Source: Serpens sp964410065 (GTDB taxonomy: Bacteria; Pseudomonadota; Gammaproteobacteria; Pseudomonadales; Pseudomonadaceae). Taken from it: a stretch of DNA of 64,000 nucleotides. The stretch lies in NCBI GenBank assembly GCA_964410065.1, contig CAYPFO010000014.1, positions 1 to 64,000 on the forward strand, written 5' to 3'. Shown in pieces: positions 8,150-15,756 of this stretch. Within the stretch, counting starts at the first letter, position 1. Each line of letters starts with the position of its first letter. Made by a program: the position numbers and the translations under genes. The notes beneath the pieces are model-generated. The model did no database searches. It had not been told where the DNA came from and saw only the letters and a program-made list of their open reading frames with translations.

Positions 8150-8668
8150 CTACGAAAAAAGCTGAGCGCCGCCGTTAAGCCAGCCCCAGATAATGCCCTG
8201 CATGGCCATCCAGGCGAACACGCCGGCCAGCACGTCGTCGAGCATGATGCCGACCCCGCCATGCACGTTGCGGTCGATCCAGCGGATCGGCCAGGGCTTG
8301 AGAATGTCGAAGAAGCGGAACACCAGAAACCCGACCAACAGCCACTGCCAGCCCTCGGGCACCAGCCACAGGGTGATCCACATGCCGACCATCTCGTCCC
8401 AGACGATGCCTTCGTGGTCATGCACGCGCAGGTCGTTGGCGACCTTGCCGCACAGCCAGAAGCCGAACAGCATGGTCACGCCAAGCATCAGCCAGTAGCC
8501 CCAGTCCGGCAGCATCTGCCACAGCGGGATAAACGGCAGTGCCACCAGCGAGCCCCAGGTGCCCGGTGCCTTGGGCAGGGTGCCGGAGCCAAAGCCGAAG
8601 GCCAGAAAGTGCCAGGGATTGCGCCACACCGAAGGCGGTACGGGTTCGGAACCAGAGAGTTCAGTCAC
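8150..8668 (-). CDS. pgpA: Phosphatidylglycerophosphatase A
   Basis: A 172-residue membrane phosphatase that converts phosphatidylglycerophosphate to phosphatidylglycerol. The family signature GSGTLPKAPGTWGSL lies at about residues 27-41, followed by further hydrophobic helices and the conserved HDHEGIVWDEMVGMW segment carrying the acidic residues expected for catalysis. Its start overlaps the thiL stop by four bases (ATGA), so the two are translationally coupled, the usual pseudomonad arrangement nusB-thiL-pgpA. Confidence 0.95.
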   Translation of the reverse strand: MTELSGSEPVPPSVWRNPWHFLAFGFGSGTLPKAPGTWGSLVALPFIPLWQMLPDWGYWLMLGVTMLFGFWLCGKVANDLRVHDHEGIVWDEMVGMWITLWLVPEGWQWLLVGFLVFRFFDILKPWPIRWIDRNVHGGVGIMLDDVLAGVFAWMAMQGIIWGWLNGGAQLFS

Positions 8669-9630
8669 GGGGAAGGCCCAAAATGTTGATAACCACGTTC
8701 GGGCAGCGAAAGCTCGCTTCCCCGTTCATCGTACAGGTGCACACCCTCACCCACCGCTACTCGGCCAATGACCGCCACATCCGGCCAGTGCGCTTGTACG
8801 TCGGCCAGATGCCGCTCCGGCAGCGTAAACGCCAGTCGATAGTCGTCGCCGCCAGACAACGCACACTGCTGGGCCGCTTCGCGTCCGCCAAGGCCCAGCA
8901 GGGCTTCGGAGAGTGGCAAACGCGTCCGATCGATATGCAACGCGACCTGTGACGCCTTGGCGATATGCCCGCAATCGGCCAGCAGGCCATCGGAGATATC
9001 CAGGGCCGCGCTGGCCTTGCCGCGCAGCAGCAGGCCCAACTCAAGTTGCGGTTGCGGCGACCAGTAGCGCGCCAGCAAGGGCTCGGCGAACGGCGCCGCA
9101 GCCTGCCGCTCGCCCAGCACTAATGGCAACGCACCGGCCGCATCGCCCAGGCTGCCGCCCACACACAGCAAGTCGCCAGGCTGCGCGCCTGCCCGGGTCA
9201 ACGCCAAGCCACGCGGCACTCGGCCGAGCACCGTCATTCCCAGGCTCAACGGCCCCCGCGTGGTATCGCCGCCCACCAGACGCAAACCGCACGCCTGGGC
9301 CATCTGATTCAGGCCACGGGCGAACGCCTGCAGCCACATCTCGTCGGCAGCGGGCAAGGTCAGGGATAGGGTAAACGCAAGGGGAGTGGCGCCCATGGCG
9401 GCCAAATCGCTGGCCGACACCGCCAAAGCACGCTGGCCCAGCAGAAAGGGATCGCACGGATCAGGAAAGTGCACGCCGGCCACCAGCGTGTCAGTGGACA
9501 CCGCCAGATGTTCGCCGGGCGGCACGTCAAGCAAGGCGCAATCGTCGCCGATGCCCAGCGCCACGCCCTCGCCGCCTTGCGCACAAGGCGCGGCGGCGAA
9601 GAAGCGGCGGATCAGCTCGAACTCACCCAT
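8665..9630 (-). CDS. thiL: Thiamine-monophosphate kinase
   Basis: A 321-residue ATP-dependent kinase making thiamine diphosphate from thiamine monophosphate. It belongs to the PurM/ThiL fold: N-terminal MGEFELIRRF and GIGDDCALLDVP (Mg-ATP binding), AVSTDTLVAGVHF near residue 43, and LVGGDTTRGP and LDISDGLLADCGHI in the later half. Nine bases separate it from the nusB stop and it overlaps pgpA by four bases, so it lies within one transcription unit. Confidence 0.96.
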   Translation of the reverse strand: MGEFELIRRFFAAAPCAQGGEGVALGIGDDCALLDVPPGEHLAVSTDTLVAGVHFPDPCDPFLLGQRALAVSASDLAAMGATPLAFTLSLTLPAADEMWLQAFARGLNQMAQACGLRLVGGDTTRGPLSLGMTVLGRVPRGLALTRAGAQPGDLLCVGGSLGDAAGALPLVLGERQAAAPFAEPLLARYWSPQPQLELGLLLRGKASAALDISDGLLADCGHIAKASQVALHIDRTRLPLSEALLGLGGREAAQQCALSGGDDYRLAFTLPERHLADVQAHWPDVAVIGRVAVGEGVHLYDERGSELSLPERGYQHFGPSP

Positions 9631-9639
9631 GTGGGCGGA

Positions 9640-10128
9640 TCAGCGCTTGTTGCTGCGCACTTCGGCGGCGCGCAACTGCGGCGCCAGCTTGTCCAGCACG
9701 CCGTTGACGAACTTGTGCCCGTCGGTGGCGCCGTAGGTCTTGGCCAGCTCGATACCTTCGTTGATCACCACGCGATACGGCACATCGACGCGGTGGCTCA
9801 ACTCGTAGGTGGACAAGCGCAGGATGGCCAGTTCGACCGGATCAAGCTCTTCCAGCGGGCGGTCCAGGTTCGGCTTGATATGCCCATCGATGTCGGTCTT
9901 GTTGTGCGCCACACCGGTGAGCAGTTCATGAAAATAGGCCCCGTCGACGCCGGCGAAATCGTTGTCGACGCGAAACTGCGCCTCGATTTCGTTCAGGCTC
10001 TGGCCCGCCATGTGCCACTGATACAGCGCTTGCATGGCCAGGCTACGCGCCACCCGGCGCGTAGCGATCTTGCCCTTGGCCGGCTTGGCCGGCTGGGCAT
10101 CGGGACTGTCGTCGCGATTCAGGCTCAC
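9640..10128 (-). CDS. nusB: Transcription antitermination protein NusB
   Basis: A 162-residue all-helical RNA-binding protein that, with NusE, binds boxA in rRNA antitermination. Typical segments are RRVARSLAMQALYQWHM near the start, LDPVELAILRLSTYELSH in the middle, and VINEGIELAKTYGATDGHKFVNG near the end. The GTG start at 10128 overlaps the ribH stop (GTGA), giving a normal-length NusB with a short N-terminal extension. The longer open frame upstream runs antiparallel through ribH and is not expected to be translated. Confidence 0.95.
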   Translation of the reverse strand: MSLNRDDSPDAQPAKPAKGKIATRRVARSLAMQALYQWHMAGQSLNEIEAQFRVDNDFAGVDGAYFHELLTGVAHNKTDIDGHIKPNLDRPLEELDPVELAILRLSTYELSHRVDVPYRVVINEGIELAKTYGATDGHKFVNGVLDKLAPQLRAAEVRSNKR

Positions 10129-10601
10129 TTGACCTCCAGGGCGGTCAGCAGGCTGACCATTTCCAGGGCGGACAATGCAGCCTCGGCGCCCTTGTTGCCG
10201 GCCTTGGTGCCGGAGCGCTCGATGGCCTGCTCGATGGAATCCACGGTCAGCACGCCGAAGGAAACCGGCACGCCGTATTCCATGGACACCTGGGCCAGGC
10301 CCTTGGTGCATTCACCGGCGACGTATTCGAAGTGCGGCGTGCCGCCACGAATGACTGCGCCGAGGGCGATGATTGCCGCGTATTCGTCCAGCTGGGCGAC
10401 TTTCTGTGCCACCAGCGGGATTTCGAAGGCACCCGGCGCGCGGATGATGGTGATGTCGTCTTCGCTCACACCATGGCGAACCAAGGCGTCTACAGCGCCG
10501 CTCACCAGGCTTTCGACAACGAAGCTGTTGAAGCGGCCGACCACCAGGGCAAATTTTCCTTGGGGGGCGATGAAGGTACCTTCGATGGTCTTCAGGGTCA
10601 T
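10125..10601 (-). CDS. ribH: 6,7-dimethyl-8-ribityllumazine synthase
   Basis: A 158-residue lumazine synthase that condenses the pyrimidinedione with 3,4-dihydroxybutanone 4-phosphate, the penultimate step of riboflavin synthesis. Recognisable blocks are FALVVGRFNSFVVESL near residue 15, the APGAFEIPLVAQK loop near 57, and GAVIRGGTPHFEYV near 83 with the conserved phosphate-binding Arg and catalytic His. Length is normal. It lies between ribBA and nusB on the same strand; ribE, ribBA and ribH appear to share the FMN-riboswitch transcript. Confidence 0.97.
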   Translation of the reverse strand: MTLKTIEGTFIAPQGKFALVVGRFNSFVVESLVSGAVDALVRHGVSEDDITIIRAPGAFEIPLVAQKVAQLDEYAAIIALGAVIRGGTPHFEYVAGECTKGLAQVSMEYGVPVSFGVLTVDSIEQAIERSGTKAGNKGAEAALSALEMVSLLTALEVK

Positions 10602-10630
10602 GGACTGGCTTCTCTTCTCTTAAAGAACGA

Positions 10631-10654
10631 AGGCGCCGCGTTCCGGCGGCGCCT
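10631..10654 (-). terminator. Hairpin between ribBA and ribH
   Basis: A perfect 9-bp repeat (AGGCGCCGC at 10631-10639, GCGGCGCCT at 10646-10654) lies in the 60-base gap. On the minus strand it is followed by TCGTTCTTT, an interrupted T-tract. It could be a leaky intercistronic terminator or attenuator. Confidence 0.45.
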
Positions 10655-10661
10655 CTGGGCA

Positions 10662-11747
10662 TTATTCAGCGGGCAGGTATTCTACAACTTCCAGGTCGAA
10701 ACCGGATATCGCGTTGAACTTCATCGGCGAGCTCATCAGGCGCATCTTGCGCACGCCCAGATCACGCAGGATCTGCGAGCCGGCGCCCACCGTGCTGTAG
10801 ATCGCCGGCGTCGGCGCCGGAGTCTGCTGGCGGTTGAGCTGAGCGAGCAGCTCAGGACCGGTCAGCGGCTTGCCAAGCAACAACACCACGCCGCTGCCGG
10901 CCTTGGCCACCTCGGCCATGGCCGCGCGCAAACTCCAGCGCCCTGGCACGTTGACCAGCAGCAGGTCGCGCAGCGGCTCCATGTTGTGCACGCGCACCAG
11001 CGTCGGCTCCTCGGGCGTGATATCGCCCAGGGTCAGCGCCATGTGCACGTTGTCTTCGACGCTGTCGCGGTAGGTCACCAGATTGAACTGCCCCAGCTCG
11101 GTATCCAGCGGCTGCTCGGACACGCGCTGCACCGTGCGCTCGTTGACCATGCGGTAATGAATCAACTCGGCAATGGTGCCGATCTTGATGCCATGCAGCT
11201 CGGCGAAGGCTTCCAGCTCTGGACGACGGGCCATGGTGCCGTCATCGTTCATGATTTCGCAGATCACCCCGCTGGCATCGAAACCGGCCATGCGCGACAG
11301 GTCGCAGGCAGCTTCAGTGTGGCCGGCACGCGACAGCACGCCGCCGGGCTGGGCCATCAACGGGAAGATGTGCCCCGGACTGACGATATCCTCGGCCTTG
11401 GCGCCCTTGGCCACAGCCACTTGCACGGTGCGTGCGCGGTCGGCGGCGGAAATGCCGGTGGTCACGCCTTCGGCGGCCTCGATGGATACGGTGAAATTGG
11501 TGCCGAAGCCGGAACCGTTGCGCTGCGACATCAGCGGCAGATCGAGGGCTTCACAGCGCTCGCGGCTCATCGGCAGGCAAATCAGGCCACGGGCGAAACG
11601 CGCCATGAAGTTGATGTGCTCGGCCTGGCAGCATTCGGCGGCCATGATCAGGTCGCCTTCGTTCTCGCGGTCTTCGTCATCCATGAGGATGACCATCTTG
11701 CCCTGGCGGATGTCTTCGACCAGTTCTTCGATTGTATTGAGTGCCAT
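10662..11747 (-). CDS. ribBA: 3,4-dihydroxy-2-butanone 4-phosphate synthase with degenerate GTP cyclohydrolase II domain
   Basis: A 361-residue two-domain protein. The N-terminal 205 residues are an intact DHBP synthase, making the four-carbon riboflavin precursor from ribulose 5-phosphate: LMDDEDRENEGDL (21-33) binds metal and substrate, and AGHTEAACDLSRMAG lies near 140-155. The C-terminal half has the cyclohydrolase II fold, but the zinc-cysteine segment is replaced: RVHNMEPLRDLLLV stands where RVHSECLTGD is expected, and the CDCG pair is absent. Only the first activity is therefore likely, with GTP cyclohydrolase II coming from ribA. This architecture occurs in other proteobacteria (sometimes called RibBX). 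Confidence 0.93.
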   Translation of the reverse strand: MALNTIEELVEDIRQGKMVILMDDEDRENEGDLIMAAECCQAEHINFMARFARGLICLPMSRERCEALDLPLMSQRNGSGFGTNFTVSIEAAEGVTTGISAADRARTVQVAVAKGAKAEDIVSPGHIFPLMAQPGGVLSRAGHTEAACDLSRMAGFDASGVICEIMNDDGTMARRPELEAFAELHGIKIGTIAELIHYRMVNERTVQRVSEQPLDTELGQFNLVTYRDSVEDNVHMALTLGDITPEEPTLVRVHNMEPLRDLLLVNVPGRWSLRAAMAEVAKAGSGVVLLLGKPLTGPELLAQLNRQQTPAPTPAIYSTVGAGSQILRDLGVRKMRLMSSPMKFNAISGFDLEVVEYLPAE

Positions 11748-11760
11748 GCTGGCAAATTCC

Positions 11761-12420
11761 TTACTTGAGGTAGCCGTGTTCGGCCAGGAAACCTTCGGTG
11801 ATGCCGGGTGCCGTGGGTTCAGCGGCCTTGTCGCCGAGCAGCAGGCGCTCGATATAACGCGCGAGCATGTCGACCTCCAGGTTGACCCGCCGCCCGGGGC
11901 GGTAGTCGGCCATGATGGTTTCCACCAGGGTGTGCGGCACGATGGTCAGCTCGAACTCCGCGCCATTGACCGCGTTCACCGTCAGGCTGGTGCCGTCCAC
12001 GGTGATCGAGCCCTTGTGGGCAATGTACTTGGCCAGCTCGCGCGGCGCGCGAATCTTGAATTGCACGGCGCGGGCATTGTCCTCGCGGGACACCACCTCG
12101 CCGACACCATCGACATGGCCGCTGACCAGATGGCCGCCCAGGCGGCTGGTCGGCGTTAGGGCCTTCTCCAGGTTGACCGGGCTGCCGGTCTTCAGGTCGA
12201 TAAAACCGGTGCGCGCCAGGGTCTCGCGGCTGACATCGGCCCAGAAGCCGTCGCCGGGCAATTCCACGGCGGTCAGGCATACGCCGTTGACGGCGATGCT
12301 GTCGCCGAGTTTGACGTCGCCCAGGTCCAGCTTGCCGGTGGCCACATAGACCCGCACATCACCGCCCTTGGGCGTGATCGCGCGAATGCTGCCGATGGCT
12401 TCGATTATTCCTGTGAACAT
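11761..12420 (-). CDS. ribE: Riboflavin synthase, alpha subunit
   Basis: A 219-residue enzyme that dismutates two lumazines into riboflavin. Two lumazine-binding repeats are visible: MFTGIIEAIGSI with VNGVCLTAVE and HLVSGHVDGVGEV in the first half, then a second copy with ITVDGTSLTVN. Start choice: the ATG at 12420 begins the invariant MFTGI motif and is preceded by GGAG on the minus strand, whereas the open frame extends back into the riboswitch. It is the first gene of the riboswitch-controlled rib unit. Called ribC in some pseudomonad annotations. Confidence 0.96.
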   Translation of the reverse strand: MFTGIIEAIGSIRAITPKGGDVRVYVATGKLDLGDVKLGDSIAVNGVCLTAVELPGDGFWADVSRETLARTGFIDLKTGSPVNLEKALTPTSRLGGHLVSGHVDGVGEVVSREDNARAVQFKIRAPRELAKYIAHKGSITVDGTSLTVNAVNGAEFELTIVPHTLVETIMADYRPGRRVNLEVDMLARYIERLLLGDKAAEPTAPGITEGFLAEHGYLK

Positions 12421-12542
12421 GCGGCCTCCGTAACGAGGCGAGTAAAGCGATGCATATGACGAACTCCTGTTTGTAAAAAACAGGGCACTGCAGATCGAAA
12501 GGGATTGGACCGACGCACGAACGGCGCCCGTCGAGGCATCCC

Positions 12543-12690
12543 GCTCTCTCTCATCCGGACTATACCGTCGGCTCCGGGATCGCACCGGATCTGCTGACCT
12601 TGCTCGGGTTGTCCCGTGACAAGCGCTCGCGGGCTTAGGCCATCAGGCCATCACCGCCGGTGGGGAATCACACCCCGCCCTGAGAACGTT
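12543..12690 (-). ncRNA. FMN riboswitch (RFN element)
   Basis: Read on the minus strand, the region contains the RFN consensus in order: CTCAGGGCGGGGTG then ATTCCCCACCGGCGGT, AGCCCGCGAGCG, GTCAGCAGATCCGGT, TCCGGAGCCGACGGTATAGT and CCGGATGAGAGAGA. It lies about 120 bases upstream of ribE. Family knowledge says FMN binding represses the downstream riboflavin genes. A small CCTGTTT/AAACAGG stem at about 12466-12484 lies between the aptamer and ribE. Confidence 0.97.
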
Positions 12691-12762
12691 GCGCGCCACC
12701 TTGGTCGAATGGCGCACGCCGGCGTTTTAACACAAAAGCCTGCGGCGTGCAGCCGCAGGAGC

Positions 12763-13017
12763 TGCTATGGGACCATCCTCGCCGGCGTTGCGGCCGTCGT
12801 TATTGCCTTCGCACTGGTTCCGCTGCTGGATCGGATCGGCCATGAAAAGGCTGACGCCGCCACTGCCACACCATCTTATGTTCCGCAGCGCGTCATTGCC
12901 GGTGCGCTGGGTTCTCTTGAAACGCACGATGCCAGGCTGGCAGTCATTGGCTCCGGGGCTTCTACTAAAGTACCCTGCGGTTTCCGGCCCGCTGGAGTTG
13001 CTGGCGCTTTAAGATAA
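12763..13017 (+). pseudogene. Possible remnant of a membrane transporter C-terminus
   Basis: The 350-base gap between the FMN riboswitch and the CstA-family gene has one coding-like stretch. In the frame starting YGTILAGVAAVV (codon at 12766), about 84 codons run to TAA at 13015, encoding one hydrophobic helix followed by a charged tail (PLLDRIGHEKADA). This resembles the last helix and tail of an MFS or POT-type transporter, but the frame has no start codon with a ribosome site and no upstream coding sequence. A stem-loop (CTGCGGC/GCCGCAG) precedes it. I call it a fragment with low confidence; it may be non-coding. Confidence 0.3.
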
Positions 13018-13051
13018 GTTCCATAACCATAAAATAATGAGGAACAGCTTT

Positions 13052-14518
13052 ATGCTCCTTTTCTGCATCAGCCTTGCAATACTTTTTCTTGGCTACAAGT
13101 TCTACAGTCCCTTCGTTGAAAAACAGGCGGGCATAGACCCTACGGCCGTAACCCCTCAGGAACGTCTGCGCGACGGCGTTGATTATGTTCCCATCAGCCC
13201 TTTCAGAGCCTTTCTGATCCAGTTCCTGAACGTTGCAGGTGTCGGTCCCATCTTTGGCCCCATTCTGGGTGCCTTGTACGGCCCGATCGCGCTGGTCTGG
13301 ATCGTGCTCGGCAACATCATCGGCGGCGCGGTGCATGACTACTTCTCAGGTGTAATGAGCCTGAAAGAAGACGGCAAGAGTCTGCCGGAAATCGCCGGGC
13401 ACTATTACAACGTAGTGTTCAAAGTCTGCATGCTGGTCTTCACCGCCATGCTGCTGTTCTTTGTCGGCGTGGTGTTCATCATGAGCCCGGCCGGGCTGCT
13501 GAGTAACCTGTCGTTTTTCGAGGGAACCATCCTGGGTGGCAATACCTTCTGGGTACTGGTGATCCTGGCTTATTACTTCCTCGCCACCTTGCTGCCGATC
13601 GACAAGATCATCACCAAGCTGTATCCCGCGTTTGGCCTGCTGATGATCGTGATGACCACCCTGGTCGCCGTGGCCTTGCTGCTGGAAGCACCTAACCTTC
13701 CGCAGGTATCGGGCATATTCGATTTCTTCGTGCATAACCATCAGGAGCATGACTTCCTGACGCCGAACCCTGATGGTCTGCCCGTATGGCCGCTGCTGTT
13801 CGTGACCATCACCTGCGGTGCGATCAGTGGCTTCCACTCCACCCAGTCGCCGATGATTGCCCGCTGCCTGACCAACGAGAAATATGCCCGTCCGGTGTTC
13901 TACGGCGCCATGACCTGCGAAGGCATCGTTGCCTGTGTCTGGGCACTGGCCGGCATCGCGGCGTTCCCCGGCGGTTATGCCGAATTGAAAGGCATGCTGG
14001 ATCAGGGTGGTCCCGGACTGGTGGTCAACCATATCGCCACCAGCTACCTGGGTGTATTCGGCGGTGTGATGGCGATTCTTGCCGTTGCGATTTTCCCGAT
14101 CACCTCCGGCGACACGGCCTTCCGTTCGCTGCGCCTGACCATCATGGATGCGTTCAAGATCTCGCAAACCACCATCAACCGGCTGGCTCTGGCCGTGCCG
14201 CTGCTGGGCGTGGCCTATCTGATGACGTTCCTGGACTTCTCGCTGATCTGGCGTTACTTCGCGTTTTCCAACATGTTGCTGTCGACCAGCGTGCTCTGGC
14301 TGGCAACCAAGTACCTGCTCGATAGAGGTACTTTCCACTGGATTACCAGTATCCCGGCAGTGATCGGTACCGCCATTACGGTGGCCTACATCGCAACGGC
14401 CGGTATCGGCTTGAACCTGCCGATGGAATACAGCAAGCCGATCGGCGTCGTGGTGGCAGTGGTGTGCTTGATTGGTCTGGTGCTCAGGAACAGCAGGCGT
14501 ACCGCAGAGGCCGTGTGA
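13052..14518 (+). CDS. Short CstA-family carbon starvation / peptide or pyruvate transporter
   Basis: A 488-residue inner-membrane protein of the CstA family, with many hydrophobic helices. Family blocks include ILFLGYKFYSPFVEK near the start, PFRAFLIQFLNVAGVGPIFG, GNIIGGAVHDYFSG and ISGFHSTQSPMIAR. E. coli CstA and BtsT are about 700 residues, so this is the short form of the family. CstA-type proteins import peptides or pyruvate; the substrate here is not evident. The ATG at 13052 is preferred because GAGGA lies 8-9 bases upstream and the protein then begins with the family's usual N-terminus; an ATG at 13037 is possible. A strong terminator follows. Confidence 0.9.
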   Translation: MLLFCISLAILFLGYKFYSPFVEKQAGIDPTAVTPQERLRDGVDYVPISPFRAFLIQFLNVAGVGPIFGPILGALYGPIALVWIVLGNIIGGAVHDYFSGVMSLKEDGKSLPEIAGHYYNVVFKVCMLVFTAMLLFFVGVVFIMSPAGLLSNLSFFEGTILGGNTFWVLVILAYYFLATLLPIDKIITKLYPAFGLLMIVMTTLVAVALLLEAPNLPQVSGIFDFFVHNHQEHDFLTPNPDGLPVWPLLFVTITCGAISGFHSTQSPMIARCLTNEKYARPVFYGAMTCEGIVACVWALAGIAAFPGGYAELKGMLDQGGPGLVVNHIATSYLGVFGGVMAILAVAIFPITSGDTAFRSLRLTIMDAFKISQTTINRLALAVPLLGVAYLMTFLDFSLIWRYFAFSNMLLSTSVLWLATKYLLDRGTFHWITSIPAVIGTAITVAYIATAGIGLNLPMEYSKPIGVVVAVVCLIGLVLRNSRRTAEAV

Positions 14519-14551
14519 AACCTGTGCCAAAGCTGCGAACCGCGCAGCTTT

Positions 14552-14598
14552 GGCCGCAAAAAAGCGGGCTTCCTCGGAAGCCCGTTTTTTTTGCGGCC
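14552..14598. terminator. Bidirectional intrinsic terminator after the CstA-family gene
   Basis: The stem CGGGCTT/AAGCCCG (14565-14584) has a CCTCGG-type loop, eight T after it (14585-14592) and six A before it. It is nested in an outer GGCCGCAAAAAA/TTTTTTTTGCGGCC palindrome, so it can stop transcription from either direction. Confidence 0.92.
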
Positions 14599-14779
14599 AA
14601 GCATTCAGCGTTAGATTGCTTCACCATCACAAATCCGGCAGGACGGTAGCGGTCTGTGGGTAGAGGCACAGCCAGCACCATCACAGCGCATAGGGCAGCG
14701 CGCAACAAGATGCCTCGGGTAGCACACCCGCCACAAAGCCCGACGACGGAACGATAAAGCGCGCAAGCCTCCCTATGAC

Positions 14780-15661
14780 TCAGCGGGCTTTCTTGTCCGT
14801 CACCACCGGTTTGGCACTGATCGCGCCCTCTTCTACCAGCCAGTCCAGTTTCCAGCCGCCGTGGCTTTGCACCAGGGTCTGAGCCAGCCAGGGCAGCAGC
14901 TCGCGCAACTCGTCTTCCAGGCCCCAGGGCGGGTTGCTGATGGCCAGGCCCGAGCCGCTCAGGCGCGTTGCGTCGTCCGGGTTGTGCACGTACAGCTCTG
15001 CGCGCAGCAGTTTGGGGGCGCTGCTCTTGCTGAGCTTTTGATAAAAGCGCTTGAGCTGGCGCTCGTCCTTGATCGGGTACCAGATCACCACGATGGCCTG
15101 GCGCATGCGGCCGTGGGCTTCGTCGAGGGCCTGCACGCAGCGTTCCAGCTCGTCGGGCTGTTCGAACGGCGGGTCGATCAGCAGCAGCACGCGCTTTTCC
15201 TGGGTGGGCATCAAGGCGCGTGGCACCAGCCAACCTTCGCCGCGGTGCACCGCCACGCGCCGGTCGCCGCGCATGTTGTCCTTAAGCAGCTCGCCGTCTT
15301 CGGGGTGCTTTTCGTTGAGGTGCAGACGGTCCTGCTCACGGCTGAGCACCCGCGCCAGTTCGGGCGAGCCGGGGTAGTGGCGCAGCTCGCCATCCAGGTT
15401 CATGGCACGGATCACACCCAGGTAATCGTCCAACAGCGCCGGCACCCTCTCGCTCGACCAAACACGGCCGATACCTTCCAGATACTCACCGGTACGGCTG
15501 GCCTGGTCGCCACGCAGGTCGTACAGGCCGACCCCGGCGTGACTGTCCAGATAGGCGAAGGGTGCTGGCTTGCGCGCCAGCAAGGCGATCAAGCGCGCCA
15601 AGGTAAGATGTTTGAAAACGTCGGCATGGTTGCCGGCATGGAAAGCGTGACGGTAGTTCAT
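14780..15661 (-). CDS. rlmJ: 23S rRNA (adenine-2030-N6)-methyltransferase RlmJ
   Basis: A 293-residue SAM-dependent methyltransferase that modifies A2030 of 23S rRNA. The N-terminus MNYRHAFHAGNHADVFKH is diagnostic of RlmJ (formerly YhiR). FAYLDSHAGVGLYDL near residue 37 is the SAM-binding loop, and VLLLIDPPFEQPDE near 160 holds the catalytic DPP(F/Y)E motif for N6-adenine methylation. The ATG at 15661 begins the conserved N-terminus. Length is normal. The gene is monocistronic and divergent from the receptor gene that follows. Confidence 0.95.
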   Translation of the reverse strand: MNYRHAFHAGNHADVFKHLTLARLIALLARKPAPFAYLDSHAGVGLYDLRGDQASRTGEYLEGIGRVWSSERVPALLDDYLGVIRAMNLDGELRHYPGSPELARVLSREQDRLHLNEKHPEDGELLKDNMRGDRRVAVHRGEGWLVPRALMPTQEKRVLLLIDPPFEQPDELERCVQALDEAHGRMRQAIVVIWYPIKDERQLKRFYQKLSKSSAPKLLRAELYVHNPDDATRLSGSGLAISNPPWGLEDELRELLPWLAQTLVQSHGGWKLDWLVEEGAISAKPVVTDKKAR

Positions 15662-15756
15662 GTGGGGAAGGCTCCTGCGGTGGCGTAGTCTAACAGGCCG
15701 CACCTGTGCGGCTCAGCCTTTGCCATGCGCTGGCCGAAACAGAAGGAGTTTGTTGC

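Noticed and set aside
9469..11768. Long plus-strand frames (384 and 478 codons) across thiL, nusB, ribH and ribBA
   Set aside because: Antisense shadows of conserved riboflavin genes; rich in His, Gln and Arg as expected from reverse-strand GC-rich coding, and crossing several gene boundaries.
13346..14530. 394-codon minus-strand frame opposite the CstA-family gene
   Set aside because: Opposes a clear membrane protein gene, spans the terminator side and shows only a hydrophilic Gln/His-rich translation.
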